Source: CAIQQQ01 sp037445025 (GTDB lineage Bacteria > Pseudomonadota > Alphaproteobacteria > Acetobacterales > Acetobacteraceae). Taken from it: DNA of 64,000 bases. Both the position numbers and the translations under genes were made by a program. Shown piece after piece: positions 26,445 through 34,556 of this stretch. Under the pieces are notes generated by a model. It searched no databases and had not been told where the DNA came from. It saw nothing but the letters and a program-made list of their open reading frames with translations. Location of the stretch: contig JBBILI010000008.1 in NCBI GenBank assembly GCA_037445025.1, positions 1 through 64,000 on the forward strand. Direction: 5' to 3'. The first letter of the stretch is position 1. Each line of letters starts with the position of its first letter.

Positions 26445-27752
26445 TTACTGCGGGAGTTTCAGCGCGGTCTGTTCCACGTAGGGGAGGAGCAGGGCGTCGG
26501 CGTTCTTTTGGGCCTGGGCCATGGCTTCGGCGGGCTTGATCTTGCCGCTGAGGACGGCCTGGACCTGGTCTTCGAGCGCCTTGCGGACGCCGACGGTGTT
26601 GAAGGTGGCGAACCAGGGGGTGGCGTAGACGAGCTGGTCGACGGCGACCTTCGCTTCGGGGTTCTTGGCGATATAGTCCTTCATCGCCGGCAGATCGTAG
26701 GCGGCCATGCGGGGGGCGAAGTAGCCGGTGAAACGGCTCCAGCCGCCGTCGATTTCAGGGGAGGCGAGGTATTTGATGAATTCCCAGGCGGCCTGCTGGC
26801 GCTCGGGGGTGTTGCCGGCGGGGATCAGCAGCGAGGCGCCGCCGATGGGGGCGGCGTGGCGCAACTCCTGCGGCAGGAAGGCGACCTTGAAGGGCAGCTT
26901 CATGTTGTCGCGGATGAAGCCGAGCGCGCCGGTGGAGTTCACCAGCATGGCGGTGCGGCCGGAGAAGAAGGCGTTGGAGGCGGCGTTGGCGTCGATCACG
27001 CCGGCGGGCATGACGTGGTGCTTGTGGACGAGATCGTCGAGGAACTGCACGGCGCCGATGGTGCTGGGGGTGTTGTAGTAGACCTCGCCGCCCCAGCCGT
27101 GGTTGTAGTAGTCACCGCCATTGGCCATGGCGAAGCCGGAGACGAGCCAGCCCAGCGTGTCATACATCGAGATGATGGTGAGGCCGCTCTGCTTGAAGTT
27201 GGCGCCGTCCATCATGGTGAGCTTCTTGGCGTCGTCCACCCATTCCTGCCAGGTCAGCGGCGGTTTGTTGGGGTCGAGGCCGGCGGCTTTGAACATGTCG
27301 GTGTTGTAGTAGAGGATCGGCGTGGAGTTCTGGAACGGCACGCCGTAGACGTGGCCGTTCTCCGCGGCGTTCTCGCGCACGGCGGGGAAGAACTCGCCGA
27401 GGAACTGGTCGTTGGTCTGGCCGTCCTTGGCGATGAACGGGTCGAGCGGGATGGCGGACTGGGTGATGGCGTATTGGCGGATGAAGTTGGCGCTCATCAG
27501 CACGACGGCCGGGGCGTGGCCGGCCTGTATGGCGGCGTGGGTCTTGAGGTCGGTGGCGGAATAGTCGCCGGTGTAGGCGGCGGTGACGTGGATGTCAGGA
27601 TGGGCCGCGTTGAAGGCGGTGACCAGGCGTTCGAGCTCGATGGTGAGCTTGCCCTGGACGGCGACGGGGAAGAAGAAATCGATATCGGTGGCGGCGTGCG
27701 CTGCTCCGGTGAGCAGCGACAGCGCGATGGCGGTGGAGGCGAGAAGCCGCAT
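26445..27752 (-). CDS. Extracellular solute-binding protein, UgpB-like
   Basis: The protein is 435 residues with a signal peptide MRLLASTAIALSLLTGAAHA. Family 1 solute-binding features include a FHAAHPDI-like motif (VTAFNAAHPDIHV), GVPFQNSTPILYYNTDMF, and AWEFIKYLASPE near the C-terminus. Overall it is closest to UgpB, which binds glycerol-3-phosphate or glycerophosphocholine; carbohydrate binding is the alternative. The ATG at 27752 is preceded by AAGGAA. It is the third gene of a leftward permease-permease-binding-protein operon. Confidence 0.82.
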   Translation of the reverse strand: MRLLASTAIALSLLTGAAHAATDIDFFFPVAVQGKLTIELERLVTAFNAAHPDIHVTAAYTGDYSATDLKTHAAIQAGHAPAVVLMSANFIRQYAITQSAIPLDPFIAKDGQTNDQFLGEFFPAVRENAAENGHVYGVPFQNSTPILYYNTDMFKAAGLDPNKPPLTWQEWVDDAKKLTMMDGANFKQSGLTIISMYDTLGWLVSGFAMANGGDYYNHGWGGEVYYNTPSTIGAVQFLDDLVHKHHVMPAGVIDANAASNAFFSGRTAMLVNSTGALGFIRDNMKLPFKVAFLPQELRHAAPIGGASLLIPAGNTPERQQAAWEFIKYLASPEIDGGWSRFTGYFAPRMAAYDLPAMKDYIAKNPEAKVAVDQLVYATPWFATFNTVGVRKALEDQVQAVLSGKIKPAEAMAQAQKNADALLLPYVEQTALKLPQ

Positions 27753-27763
27753 GAGGGGTTCCT

Positions 27764-28582
27764 TTATTTCAGTCCGGTGAAGACGAGGCTGGACACGAAG
27801 CGCCGCTGGAACAGCACGAAGGCCACCAGCAGCGGAGCCGCCACCAGCGCGGTGCCGGCGGCGATGACGCCCCATTCGCCGCCGGCCTCGGCGCCCGAGG
27901 TGAAGCTGGCGAGGCCGACGGTCAGCACCTGGGATTGCGGGTTCGACACGGCCATCAGCGGCCAGAGGAACTCGTTCCAGTGGGAGGTGACGGAGACGAC
28001 GGCGAACGCGGCGAGGCCGGGGCTGGCAAGCGGGAGGAGGATGTGGCGAATGACCTGGAGGCGGGTGGCGCCATCGACCATCGCCGCGTCCTCGAAGTCA
28101 CGCGGCATGGAGCGGAAGGTCTGGCGCATGAGGAAGACGCCGAAGGCGGAGGCGCAATACGGGGCGCCGATGCCGGCCAGGGTGTTGAACAGATGCAGCT
28201 GGGTAATCATGACCAGATTGGGCACGACAAGGACGGCGGGCGGCAGCAGAAGCTGCAGCAGGAACAGCGAGAAGATGGTCTCGCGGCCGGGGAAGCTGAG
28301 CCGGGCGAAGGCGTAGCCGGCGAGGCTGACAGTGGCACATTGCACGGCGAAGATGCCGGCGCAGAGCAGGATGGTGTTGGCGTACCAGAGCGGGAAGTCG
28401 CCACTCGTCCAGGCTTCGATGTAGTTGTCGAGGCTGAACGGGCCTGCGGGCCAGAGGGACGCGAGGTCGAGCGTACCTGAGACCTGCGGGCGGGCGGAGG
28501 CGATCAGCATCCAGGCGAACGGGGTGACCCAGAGGATCGCCGCACAGCCGGCCAGGAGCAGGCCGATATGCTTAGCTTTCAT
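27764..28582 (-). CDS. ABC transporter permease, UgpE/MalG-like
   Basis: The protein is 272 residues with six membrane helices. The EAA loop is EDAAMVDGATRLQVIRHILLP near residue 165-185, where the ATPase docks. It pairs with the permease at 28572-29492, overlapping its stop by 11 bp, and precedes the binding-protein gene by 11 bp. Confidence 0.87.
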   Translation of the reverse strand: MKAKHIGLLLAGCAAILWVTPFAWMLIASARPQVSGTLDLASLWPAGPFSLDNYIEAWTSGDFPLWYANTILLCAGIFAVQCATVSLAGYAFARLSFPGRETIFSLFLLQLLLPPAVLVVPNLVMITQLHLFNTLAGIGAPYCASAFGVFLMRQTFRSMPRDFEDAAMVDGATRLQVIRHILLPLASPGLAAFAVVSVTSHWNEFLWPLMAVSNPQSQVLTVGLASFTSGAEAGGEWGVIAAGTALVAAPLLVAFVLFQRRFVSSLVFTGLK

Positions 28583-29492
28583 AGTGGATGCCCCGCTCCA
28601 GGGCGCGCAGCGAAAGGATGGACAGCAGCAACAGCACGGCGACGCACACCACCGTGGCGGCGGAGGCGAGACCTTCGTCCATGTTCTGCTGGGACTGCTG
28701 GTAGATGTAATACAGCAGCATGTTGGTGCTGTCGGACGGGCCGCCGCCGGTCATGACGATGACGTGGTCGATCTGCACCAAAGTGTTCACCAGGGCGATG
28801 ACGGTGACGAAACCGATGGTGGGGCCGAGCAACGGCAATGTGATGCGGAAGAAGCGGGTGACGGCCCCTGCCCCGTCGATCCTGGCGGCCTCGTGCAGTT
28901 CCTCGGGAATGCCGGCGAGGCCGGCGAGGAAGAACAGCATGTAGTAGCCGGTGTTCTTCCAGATGGTGATGGCGATGATGGCGCCCAAGGCGAGATCGGG
29001 GTCGCCGAGCCAGTTGGTCTCGGCGATGCCGAGCTTCGCCAGGTGATAGTCGAGCAGGCCGCCGCCGGGGAGGAAGATGAACACGAACAGCGCGGCGGCG
29101 GCGACCAGCGGGATCAGCAGCGGCATGACGATGACGGCGCGCAGGATCGCCGTCAGGCGGCCGGTCTCGCGCAGGGCCACCGCGAACAGCAAGGCCAGCG
29201 CGAGGCTGGGGAGGATGGTGCCGCAGGCGTAGACGACGGTGTTGCGGGCGGCGGTGGCGAAATGGTCGTCATCGAACAGCCGGATGAAATTATCCAGGCC
29301 CCAGCTGGCGGATTGGCCAAAGCGCTGCTGGGTGAGACTGCGCAAGGTGACGCCGATGACCGGCCAGTAGGTGAAGGCGGCCAGCAGGATCAGCGACGGC
29401 GACAGCAAGGCAAGCGCCAGCAGCAGCGGCTTCGCCTTGCGCCCCTGTGCACCTTGGCGTGGCAAGGCGGCAGCGAGGGCCAGGTCACTCAT
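28572..29492 (-). CDS. ABC transporter permease, UgpA/MalF-like
   Basis: The protein is 306 residues with six membrane helices after a polar N-terminus. The EAA loop is ELHEAARIDGAGAVTRFFRITLP. FTYWPVIGVTLRSL is the typical first-helix exit of UgpA. It is first in the importer operon. The usual ATPase gene (ugpC) is absent on either side, so the importer must use a shared ATPase encoded elsewhere. Confidence 0.87.
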   Translation of the reverse strand: MSDLALAAALPRQGAQGRKAKPLLLALALLSPSLILLAAFTYWPVIGVTLRSLTQQRFGQSASWGLDNFIRLFDDDHFATAARNTVVYACGTILPSLALALLFAVALRETGRLTAILRAVIVMPLLIPLVAAAALFVFIFLPGGGLLDYHLAKLGIAETNWLGDPDLALGAIIAITIWKNTGYYMLFFLAGLAGIPEELHEAARIDGAGAVTRFFRITLPLLGPTIGFVTVIALVNTLVQIDHVIVMTGGGPSDSTNMLLYYIYQQSQQNMDEGLASAATVVCVAVLLLLSILSLRALERGIHYES

Positions 29493-29618
29493 GGGAGGTC
29501 GCGCATGGTCATGGCGCCAGATAGACGGGCGACGTTTGCCGGCGCGTGACGGAACGGCGACGGTTCGATGACATCGGAGGGAGGCAGCAAGCGCTGGGGC
29601 GCTGCCCAGACCCGCATC

Positions 29619-29698
29619 GTGCGAAGCACGTGCTTCGCACGAGGCGTGAAAGGCACGTGCTTCGCACGAGGCGTGAAAGGCACGTGCTTCGCACGAGG
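29619..29698. repeat. Palindrome plus three 27-bp tandem repeats
   Basis: A perfect 22-bp palindrome (29619-29640, GTGCGAAGCAC and its complement) opens a tandem array with a 27-bp period starting at 29630, 29657 and 29684 (the last is partial). Each unit begins GTGCTTCGCACGAGG, so each carries one copy of the half-palindrome. In the reverse-strand frame each unit equals nine codons, but no plausible gene contains it. Spacers are absent, so it is not CRISPR. Confidence 0.85.
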
Positions 29699-29845
29699 GG
29701 CCCGTGCCTCTGGACCGTCGTTTGCCCGATTGTGTTGAACGGCACGGCGGTCGGCGCCATCTGCGTCTCTGGCGGCAATGCCGGGCAGGATCGCGACGCT
29801 TCCCGTAACAGTACTCAAGCGCTCGGATTCGAGTTCAAGTCATGA
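29699..29845 (+). pseudogene. C-terminal remnant of a GlcG/HbpS-type haem-binding protein gene
   Basis: In this frame the sequence reads PIVLNGTAVGAICVSGG, then NAGQDRDASRNSTQALGFEF and a stop. The pattern G-x-P-I-V-V-x-G-x-x-V-G-A-I-G-V-S-G-G followed by QD is the conserved end of GlcG/HbpS (DUF336) proteins, which bind haem or help glycolate metabolism. The rest of the gene is missing; the repeat array abuts the remnant. The assignment rests on motif recognition over about 45 residues only. Confidence 0.45.
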
Positions 29846-29990
29846 AATATATTTTATTTTATCAGAATAAATTAAATAATGAAAATCTATTGAACTCACG
29901 GATAGCATCAATTATATTTCGAAATATTGGACAGTAAAACGCGCTGATTAACTGTTGTCCAGGATCCAACGATGCTTGATTTTCGATGGT
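29846..29990. other. AT-rich island edge, no gene seen
   Basis: Much of this stretch is A+T (for example GAAATATATTTTATTTTATC), far from the surrounding composition. It holds no open frame of note. It lies directly upstream of the methyltransferase gene, so it may carry its promoter and marks one side of an island of foreign character. I see nothing else between it and the methyltransferase except a small stem-loop at 30126-30146. Confidence 0.6.
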
Positions 29991-30188
29991 GGGCTCGACC
30001 GACCTGAACCTGTCTCGTCGGCGTGCACTGCCAGTCGGCGCCTCTTCGCTCATCGGCACCGCAAGGCCGGTCGTGGCGACCGCCGCTCTCGTCTGCTGTT
30101 TCAGCGAGCATCTTTATCCGACGGGTCCTCCGGTTCGTTCGGAGGATGCTCTGCGGATGGCTTCGACACGGGCTTCGGCAGCTACCCC

Positions 30189-30788
30189 ATGGCGGACTGG
30201 GTGGGGATGGTGACCGACATCGTGCGTCGGACCGCCATCAACGGTTCAAGCCGGGTGCTGGAGATCGGCTGCGGCGCGGGGGCGCTGCTCTATGAACTGC
30301 ACCGGCAGACCGGGTGCAAGGTCGCGGGCCTCGACGACAGCGCTTCACTGATCGAGGAGGCTCGGCGCCACCTGCCGTTCGGCGCGTTCGCGCATCTGGA
30401 AGCCGCGGGCCTTGGTGAACTGCCGGGCGACTTCGACGCCATTCTTTCGCACAGCGTGTTCTTCTACTTTCCCGACCATCGCTATGTCAGCGACGTATTG
30501 CAGGCAGCCTTCGACAAGCTGGCGCCGGGCGGGGTGCTCTGCCTGCAGGACCTCAACGACCTTGCACGACAGCAGGACTATGAGGCCCATCGCCGGCAGA
30601 CCTATCCCCGCCCCGAAGACTATGACCGCGACTATGCGGGGCTTGCGCATCTGTATTTCGACAAAGACGCGCTGTGCCAGGAGTTGCGGCGGCTGGGCTT
30701 CGCGCCGGTTCGCCTGTTCGAGCACGCTGCCAGGAACTATGCCAGCGCGGCCTTCAGGTTCAATGTTCTGGCAGTCAAGCCGGGGTGA
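30189..30788 (+). CDS. Class I SAM-dependent methyltransferase
   Basis: The protein is about 199 residues from the ATG at 30189. The SAM-binding loop VLEIGCGAGALLYEL lies near residue 22-36, followed by VAGLDDSASLIEEA, DFDAILSHSVFFYFPD (motif II) and GGVLCLQDLND (motif III). The frame is open upstream to 29955, and the codons just before 30189 read GFDTGFGSYP, which look coding. The true start may therefore be a GTG or TTG further up, or the 5' end may be damaged. Convergent with the LicC-like fusion gene; the role in amine methylation is a guess from context. Confidence 0.68.
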   Translation: MADWVGMVTDIVRRTAINGSSRVLEIGCGAGALLYELHRQTGCKVAGLDDSASLIEEARRHLPFGAFAHLEAAGLGELPGDFDAILSHSVFFYFPDHRYVSDVLQAAFDKLAPGGVLCLQDLNDLARQQDYEAHRRQTYPRPEDYDRDYAGLAHLYFDKDALCQELRRLGFAPVRLFEHAARNYASAAFRFNVLAVKPG

Positions 30789-30837
30789 TCGGGTGAAGCA
30801 AGGCCCCGGCACAGCTCTGGCCTTGCTTCACCCGATC
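30787..30837. terminator. Perfect 19-bp stem-loop overlapping both convergent stop codons
   Basis: The arm at 30787-30805 pairs with 30819-30837 without mismatch, with a 13-nt loop. The stem includes part of the methyltransferase stop (30786-30788) and the whole stop of the leftward fusion gene (30828-30830). It has no U-run, but it is placed to act on both transcripts. Confidence 0.75.
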
Positions 30838-32633
30838 GCGGCCACGCGGGGCATGCGGCACTGCGCCAGCGCCTGCGCCAGGCTGGCCGCGAAACGCCGG
30901 TTCTCGTGCGGCAGACGGACCGCAACCCGAAGGGTGCAGCCGCCATCCGCGATCTTGTCGGACACGTCCCGCACCAGGATGTCGTGGTCGGCGAACAGGA
31001 TCTCTCGCACCGATTGCGCGTCGGCGGGGTCGATCGCCAGCCGCACCGGCAGGAAGTCGCCGCCGGACTCATGGACCCTGGACACACCGTCGATGGTCCG
31101 CATCAGGTCTGCGAACGCCTGGCGATCTGCCATCGTGCGCCTGAACGACTCATCCAGGGCCCGGCGCTCCCGGATCGCCAGTTCGAGCACGAATTCGGCG
31201 AGCGCGTGCATGTTCCAGATCGGCAGCCGCGACCGGAACCATCCGGCCTCCTGCTCCGGCGCGAACAGATAGCCCAGCCGCAGGCCCGGCACGCCCAGCG
31301 GCTTGCGGAGGCTTTTGATGATCCAGACAGTGGCGAGAGGCCGGGCCGCGATCCGGTCCTGCAGCGATTCGAGGCCGGTGAAGTCGATGAACGATTCGTC
31401 CACGATCACCAACGTGCCGGGATGCGCCTCGGCGAAGGCCTGGATCTGCGCGGGCGGGATGGTGGATCCGGTCGGGTTGTTCGGATTGACGAACACCACG
31501 GCATCGGTTTCTGGCAGTGCCAGGTCGCTGATGCCACTGGCGAAACGGTCGTGATACGGCCGCGTGTTGCTGAGGCATCTTGCATATTCGCCGAAGGACG
31601 GCTCCGGGATGGCCACGACGCGTCCGGCCAGGCGCTCGCCCAGCAGCGGATAGATCTGCGAGGCGCCGTTCAGCGCGCAGACGTTCCGCTGGGGCAGGCA
31701 CGCGAAGGCGCTGAGCTTCTCGTCCAGCACGGTCTGGCTGGAGCCATAGCTCCGCATCACCTCCGGCAGGCAGGCCTGCATCGTCTCGATCATGCGGTCG
31801 GTCGGGAAGCGCATGTTGCGCATGTAGGAGAAATCGAGGAACGAACCGTTCCAGTGGCCGCCGAACGATCGTTCCGTGATGGCCAGCCCGCCATCCGCGG
31901 CGAACATCGCCTCGGCGCGCCGGAGGTCGATCGCGTTGTCCACCTCGATCCAGTTTGCGCCGTGGATGTTGCGGCAATGGATGGTCACCTGGCGCAGTTG
32001 CACCAGAATGCCGAGGATGAGCTCGTAATAGCAGGTCTCGTCGAAGGTCTCGGCGTAGAAGGCAAGCAGCGGACGGAACTTTGCGGCCACGAATTCCTTC
32101 GACAGCTTATAGGCGTTCACCGTCTTCAGCTTGTCGGCATAATCGAATCCCGGCCCCTGCCGATGCGGCGTGATGAAGCTGGCGATCACACCCTCCGCGG
32201 CGGCGACCACCGTGCCGTCCATGCCGCGGTCGAAATGGTCGACGAGCGCGACATTGGCCTCGGCCGCGGCCACCAGCCACGGAAGCACGCTCGCGTCGAA
32301 CAGCAGGTCGGCTTCCAGCAGCAGCACATCCTCGTCCAGCGCCACGGCGTCGAAGGCCAGCCGGAGCGAGTGGATGTTGTTGGTCACGGCATATCGCGGA
32401 TTCGAGACGAACACGATATCGAGATGGCCGAACCTCTCGGCGACGTGCCGGCGGATGGCGCCCTCGCGATACCCGACCACGAGGCAGATGCTGCGGACGC
32501 CGCAGCCTTCGAGCTGCTCCAGCATGCGCTCCAGGATGGTCCGGCCGGCCACGGGCACCAGCGGCTTGGGCCGCTCGCGCGTCAATGTCCCCATGCGCGC
32601 GCCCGCCCCGGCCGCCAGAATGATTGCCTTCAT
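30828..32633 (-). CDS. Nucleotidyltransferase (LicC/PntC-like) fused to CobD/HisC-type PLP enzyme
   Basis: The protein is 601 residues with a strong AGGAGG ribosome site. Residues 1-245 form an NTP transferase: MKAIILAAGAGARMGTLTRE, RPKPLVPVAG, NNIHSLRLAF, LLLEADLLFDASVL and MDGTVV. This pattern is shared with CTP:phosphocholine (LicC) and 2-aminoethylphosphonate (PntC) cytidylyltransferases. Residues about 255-601 are an aspartate-aminotransferase-fold enzyme: NPNNPTG (383-389), VDESFIDF (411-418) and SLRKPLGVPGLRLGY, where K444 should hold PLP. This last pattern is close to CobD threonine-phosphate decarboxylase and Campylobacter Cj1436. A plausible job is making a phospho-amino-alcohol and activating it as CDP-ester. 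Substrate not proven. Confidence 0.8.
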   Translation of the reverse strand: MKAIILAAGAGARMGTLTRERPKPLVPVAGRTILERMLEQLEGCGVRSICLVVGYREGAIRRHVAERFGHLDIVFVSNPRYAVTNNIHSLRLAFDAVALDEDVLLLEADLLFDASVLPWLVAAAEANVALVDHFDRGMDGTVVAAAEGVIASFITPHRQGPGFDYADKLKTVNAYKLSKEFVAAKFRPLLAFYAETFDETCYYELILGILVQLRQVTIHCRNIHGANWIEVDNAIDLRRAEAMFAADGGLAITERSFGGHWNGSFLDFSYMRNMRFPTDRMIETMQACLPEVMRSYGSSQTVLDEKLSAFACLPQRNVCALNGASQIYPLLGERLAGRVVAIPEPSFGEYARCLSNTRPYHDRFASGISDLALPETDAVVFVNPNNPTGSTIPPAQIQAFAEAHPGTLVIVDESFIDFTGLESLQDRIAARPLATVWIIKSLRKPLGVPGLRLGYLFAPEQEAGWFRSRLPIWNMHALAEFVLELAIRERRALDESFRRTMADRQAFADLMRTIDGVSRVHESGGDFLPVRLAIDPADAQSVREILFADHDILVRDVSDKIADGGCTLRVAVRLPHENRRFAASLAQALAQCRMPRVAAIG

Positions 32634-32678
32634 CCAACCCCTCCTTTCGCCCCGATCGCGCTCATGCCCGGGATCGTC

Positions 32679-34235
32679 TCATGTCGGCGCACCGAACGGG
32701 TCACCTGCCGCCGGCAGGAACGAGCCTTGGGGCATCGTCAGGCGTGCGGCATGCGTGGTCAGGATGTCGCGCAGGGCTGCAACCCGCGTGTCGCCGGCAT
32801 CCAGCGCCAGGGCCTGTTCGCAGGAGCGGCGCGCGCGGGCGGCATCGCCGGTCCAGGCCGCCTTGAAGATGTTGGCATAGGCGAGGCAGCGGCACACCGG
32901 CGGAAACCCGCCCTCGATGTTGGGCGAGGCCCAGGCGGCGAAATACGGATCGGGCGTGCGCCAGCCTTCGCCATAGGCCTCGACCAGATAGCGCTCGCTG
33001 TCCGCAGGGATTCTGGTGGCAACGCCCAGGAACGTGAAGTCGCGCAGATGGAAATTCCGGTGCCGGTAGCGAACGAGGTGGCCGTGCCAGACCAATCCGT
33101 ACCAAAGGCTGTCGTCCTCCCGAAAAAGCCGGAAGAAGTCGAGCGCGATATTTTTGGAGGCGTACCAGGGCAGCACCGTCTCGTCCGCCAGGCTCGTCAT
33201 GCGCCGGAAGCGATCGTCCTTCGACAGCACCGCATCCAGCATCGCGGGGGTGACCGAGGAGTCGATGCCGAAGTCGATGTCCTTGTCGTGACGGATGATG
33301 TCGCCGTCCCGGATGGCACCGAGCAGGGTGCCGCACAGCAGACACACCTCGAAGCCGGCGGTGGAGGTCAGCTCCAGCACCGCGACCAGGGCCTCGCGAT
33401 AGCTTTCGCTGTCGATCAGCGGGATGGCGCGGCTGCCCGCCGCGGCGTGGGTCAGCCAGCCGCCGCGCGTGATCAGCGCATGCAGGGCCACACACAGCTT
33501 CCCCGTGGCGCGCTCCATGTCGCCGGCCAGGTAGTCGGTCTGGGCGAGGATGTCGTGTGCGAGCGGGTCTTGCGGATCGCGCCGGAGCGCGTCGTCGAAC
33601 AGCGCCGCGGCGGCGGCGGCGTCGCCGAGGGCGCGCAAGGCGCTCGCCAGGTTCGCGCGTGTGGTCTCGATTGCCGGGTCGGCCTGCAGCGCGCGCCGGT
33701 AGCACCGGCAGGCCGCCTCCAGCTCGTTCCTGCCATGGTGGAGAATGCCGAGATTGTTCCAGGCGCGGGCGTGGTCCGGCTGCAGGGCGATGACGCGCTC
33801 ATAGACCGTGGCGGCACGGTCGGCGTCGCCATCGGCCTGCAAGGCCAGGGCAAGATTGTAGCAGGCGCTCACATAGTCCGGTTGCTGCCGGGCGGTGCGC
33901 GCGAACAGGTACGCCGCCTCGCGGAAATCCCCGGTCGCGGCCCGCGCCAGCCCCAGATTGTGCAGCGTGTCGGCGGCTGATCCGTCGCGTGCCAGGCATT
34001 GGCGCAGCACGAACTCGGCTTCGCCCGGCCGGCCCGCCTCAAGCAGCAGCGCGCCCAGCAGCCGCAGGGCGGGCAGGTTCTCCGGTTCGTCGGCGAGGAT
34101 GCACCGGCAGATGGCCTCGCCGGCGCCGTGCCGGGGGGCCCGTCGTTCCGCAAGCGCTTCATGTATCGACGAGATCGGGGCCCCCGCCGCAAGGCTGCGT
34201 GGTACACTATCATCGTGCCGGCACCGGGACCACAA
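32679..34235 (-). CDS. TPR-LicD protein, probable phosphoryl-amino-alcohol transferase
   Basis: The protein is 518 residues. Residues about 40-225 hold five or so tetratricopeptide repeats (AWNNLGILHHGRNELEAACR and similar). Residues about 285-450 carry the LicD/fukutin nucleotidyltransferase-like domain: CLLCGTLLGAIRDGDI (298-312) and the acidic HDKDIDFG (316-323), where metal binds. LicD enzymes transfer phosphocholine from CDP-choline to cell-surface sugars. The next gene downstream (45 bp) makes the CDP-type donor. The start is a TTG at 34235 and is uncertain. It is likely cytoplasmic, with the TPR part gripping partners. Confidence 0.82.
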   Translation of the reverse strand: MWSRCRHDDSVPRSLAAGAPISSIHEALAERRAPRHGAGEAICRCILADEPENLPALRLLGALLLEAGRPGEAEFVLRQCLARDGSAADTLHNLGLARAATGDFREAAYLFARTARQQPDYVSACYNLALALQADGDADRAATVYERVIALQPDHARAWNNLGILHHGRNELEAACRCYRRALQADPAIETTRANLASALRALGDAAAAAALFDDALRRDPQDPLAHDILAQTDYLAGDMERATGKLCVALHALITRGGWLTHAAAGSRAIPLIDSESYREALVAVLELTSTAGFEVCLLCGTLLGAIRDGDIIRHDKDIDFGIDSSVTPAMLDAVLSKDDRFRRMTSLADETVLPWYASKNIALDFFRLFREDDSLWYGLVWHGHLVRYRHRNFHLRDFTFLGVATRIPADSERYLVEAYGEGWRTPDPYFAAWASPNIEGGFPPVCRCLAYANIFKAAWTGDAARARRSCEQALALDAGDTRVAALRDILTTHAARLTMPQGSFLPAAGDPFGAPT

Positions 34236-34556
34236 GGACAGTTGGCGCCACTTGGCAATGCGTCCGAAACTCTTGGCAAAACGTCCAGCCCGGTTGTTGG
34301 AACGCTACGCCTTCGCTACGGTTTCCTGCACGTCAACATTGGTTTTCTGGAGCGACGCCTTGCGTTTCGGACCGGCTGCACTGCCCGCTCCGGCCCGCCT
34401 CGATCATTGCGGCCGGCGTGCGACAGGCTCCTTCTGCATCGATGGCAGGTCACGCTGCATAACCAGGGGTATGCACGCTCGCCTTGAAGGCCGACGCACC
34501 GGCCACGGGCTTCGTCCGCGTCGGCAGGTGGCAGTGCAGGGGAGGGTGCGCCGACA
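34236..34556. other. Intergenic region between divergent LicD and Hint genes
   Basis: About 320 bp lie between divergent genes. I see no credible gene, repeat or RNA. It must hold the promoters for both. A purine stretch GGGGAGGG at 34539-34546 serves the rightward gene as ribosome site. Confidence 0.5.

Noticed and set aside
29619..29698. Possible CRISPR array
   Set aside because: The repeats are directly joined with no spacers and there are no cas genes nearby; it is a simple tandem array.
29489..29818. A reverse-strand open frame whose stop overlaps the UgpA-like start (ATGA), as a lost ugpC end
   Set aside because: The product shows only repeat-derived residues and no ATPase motifs; the stop overlap is likely chance.
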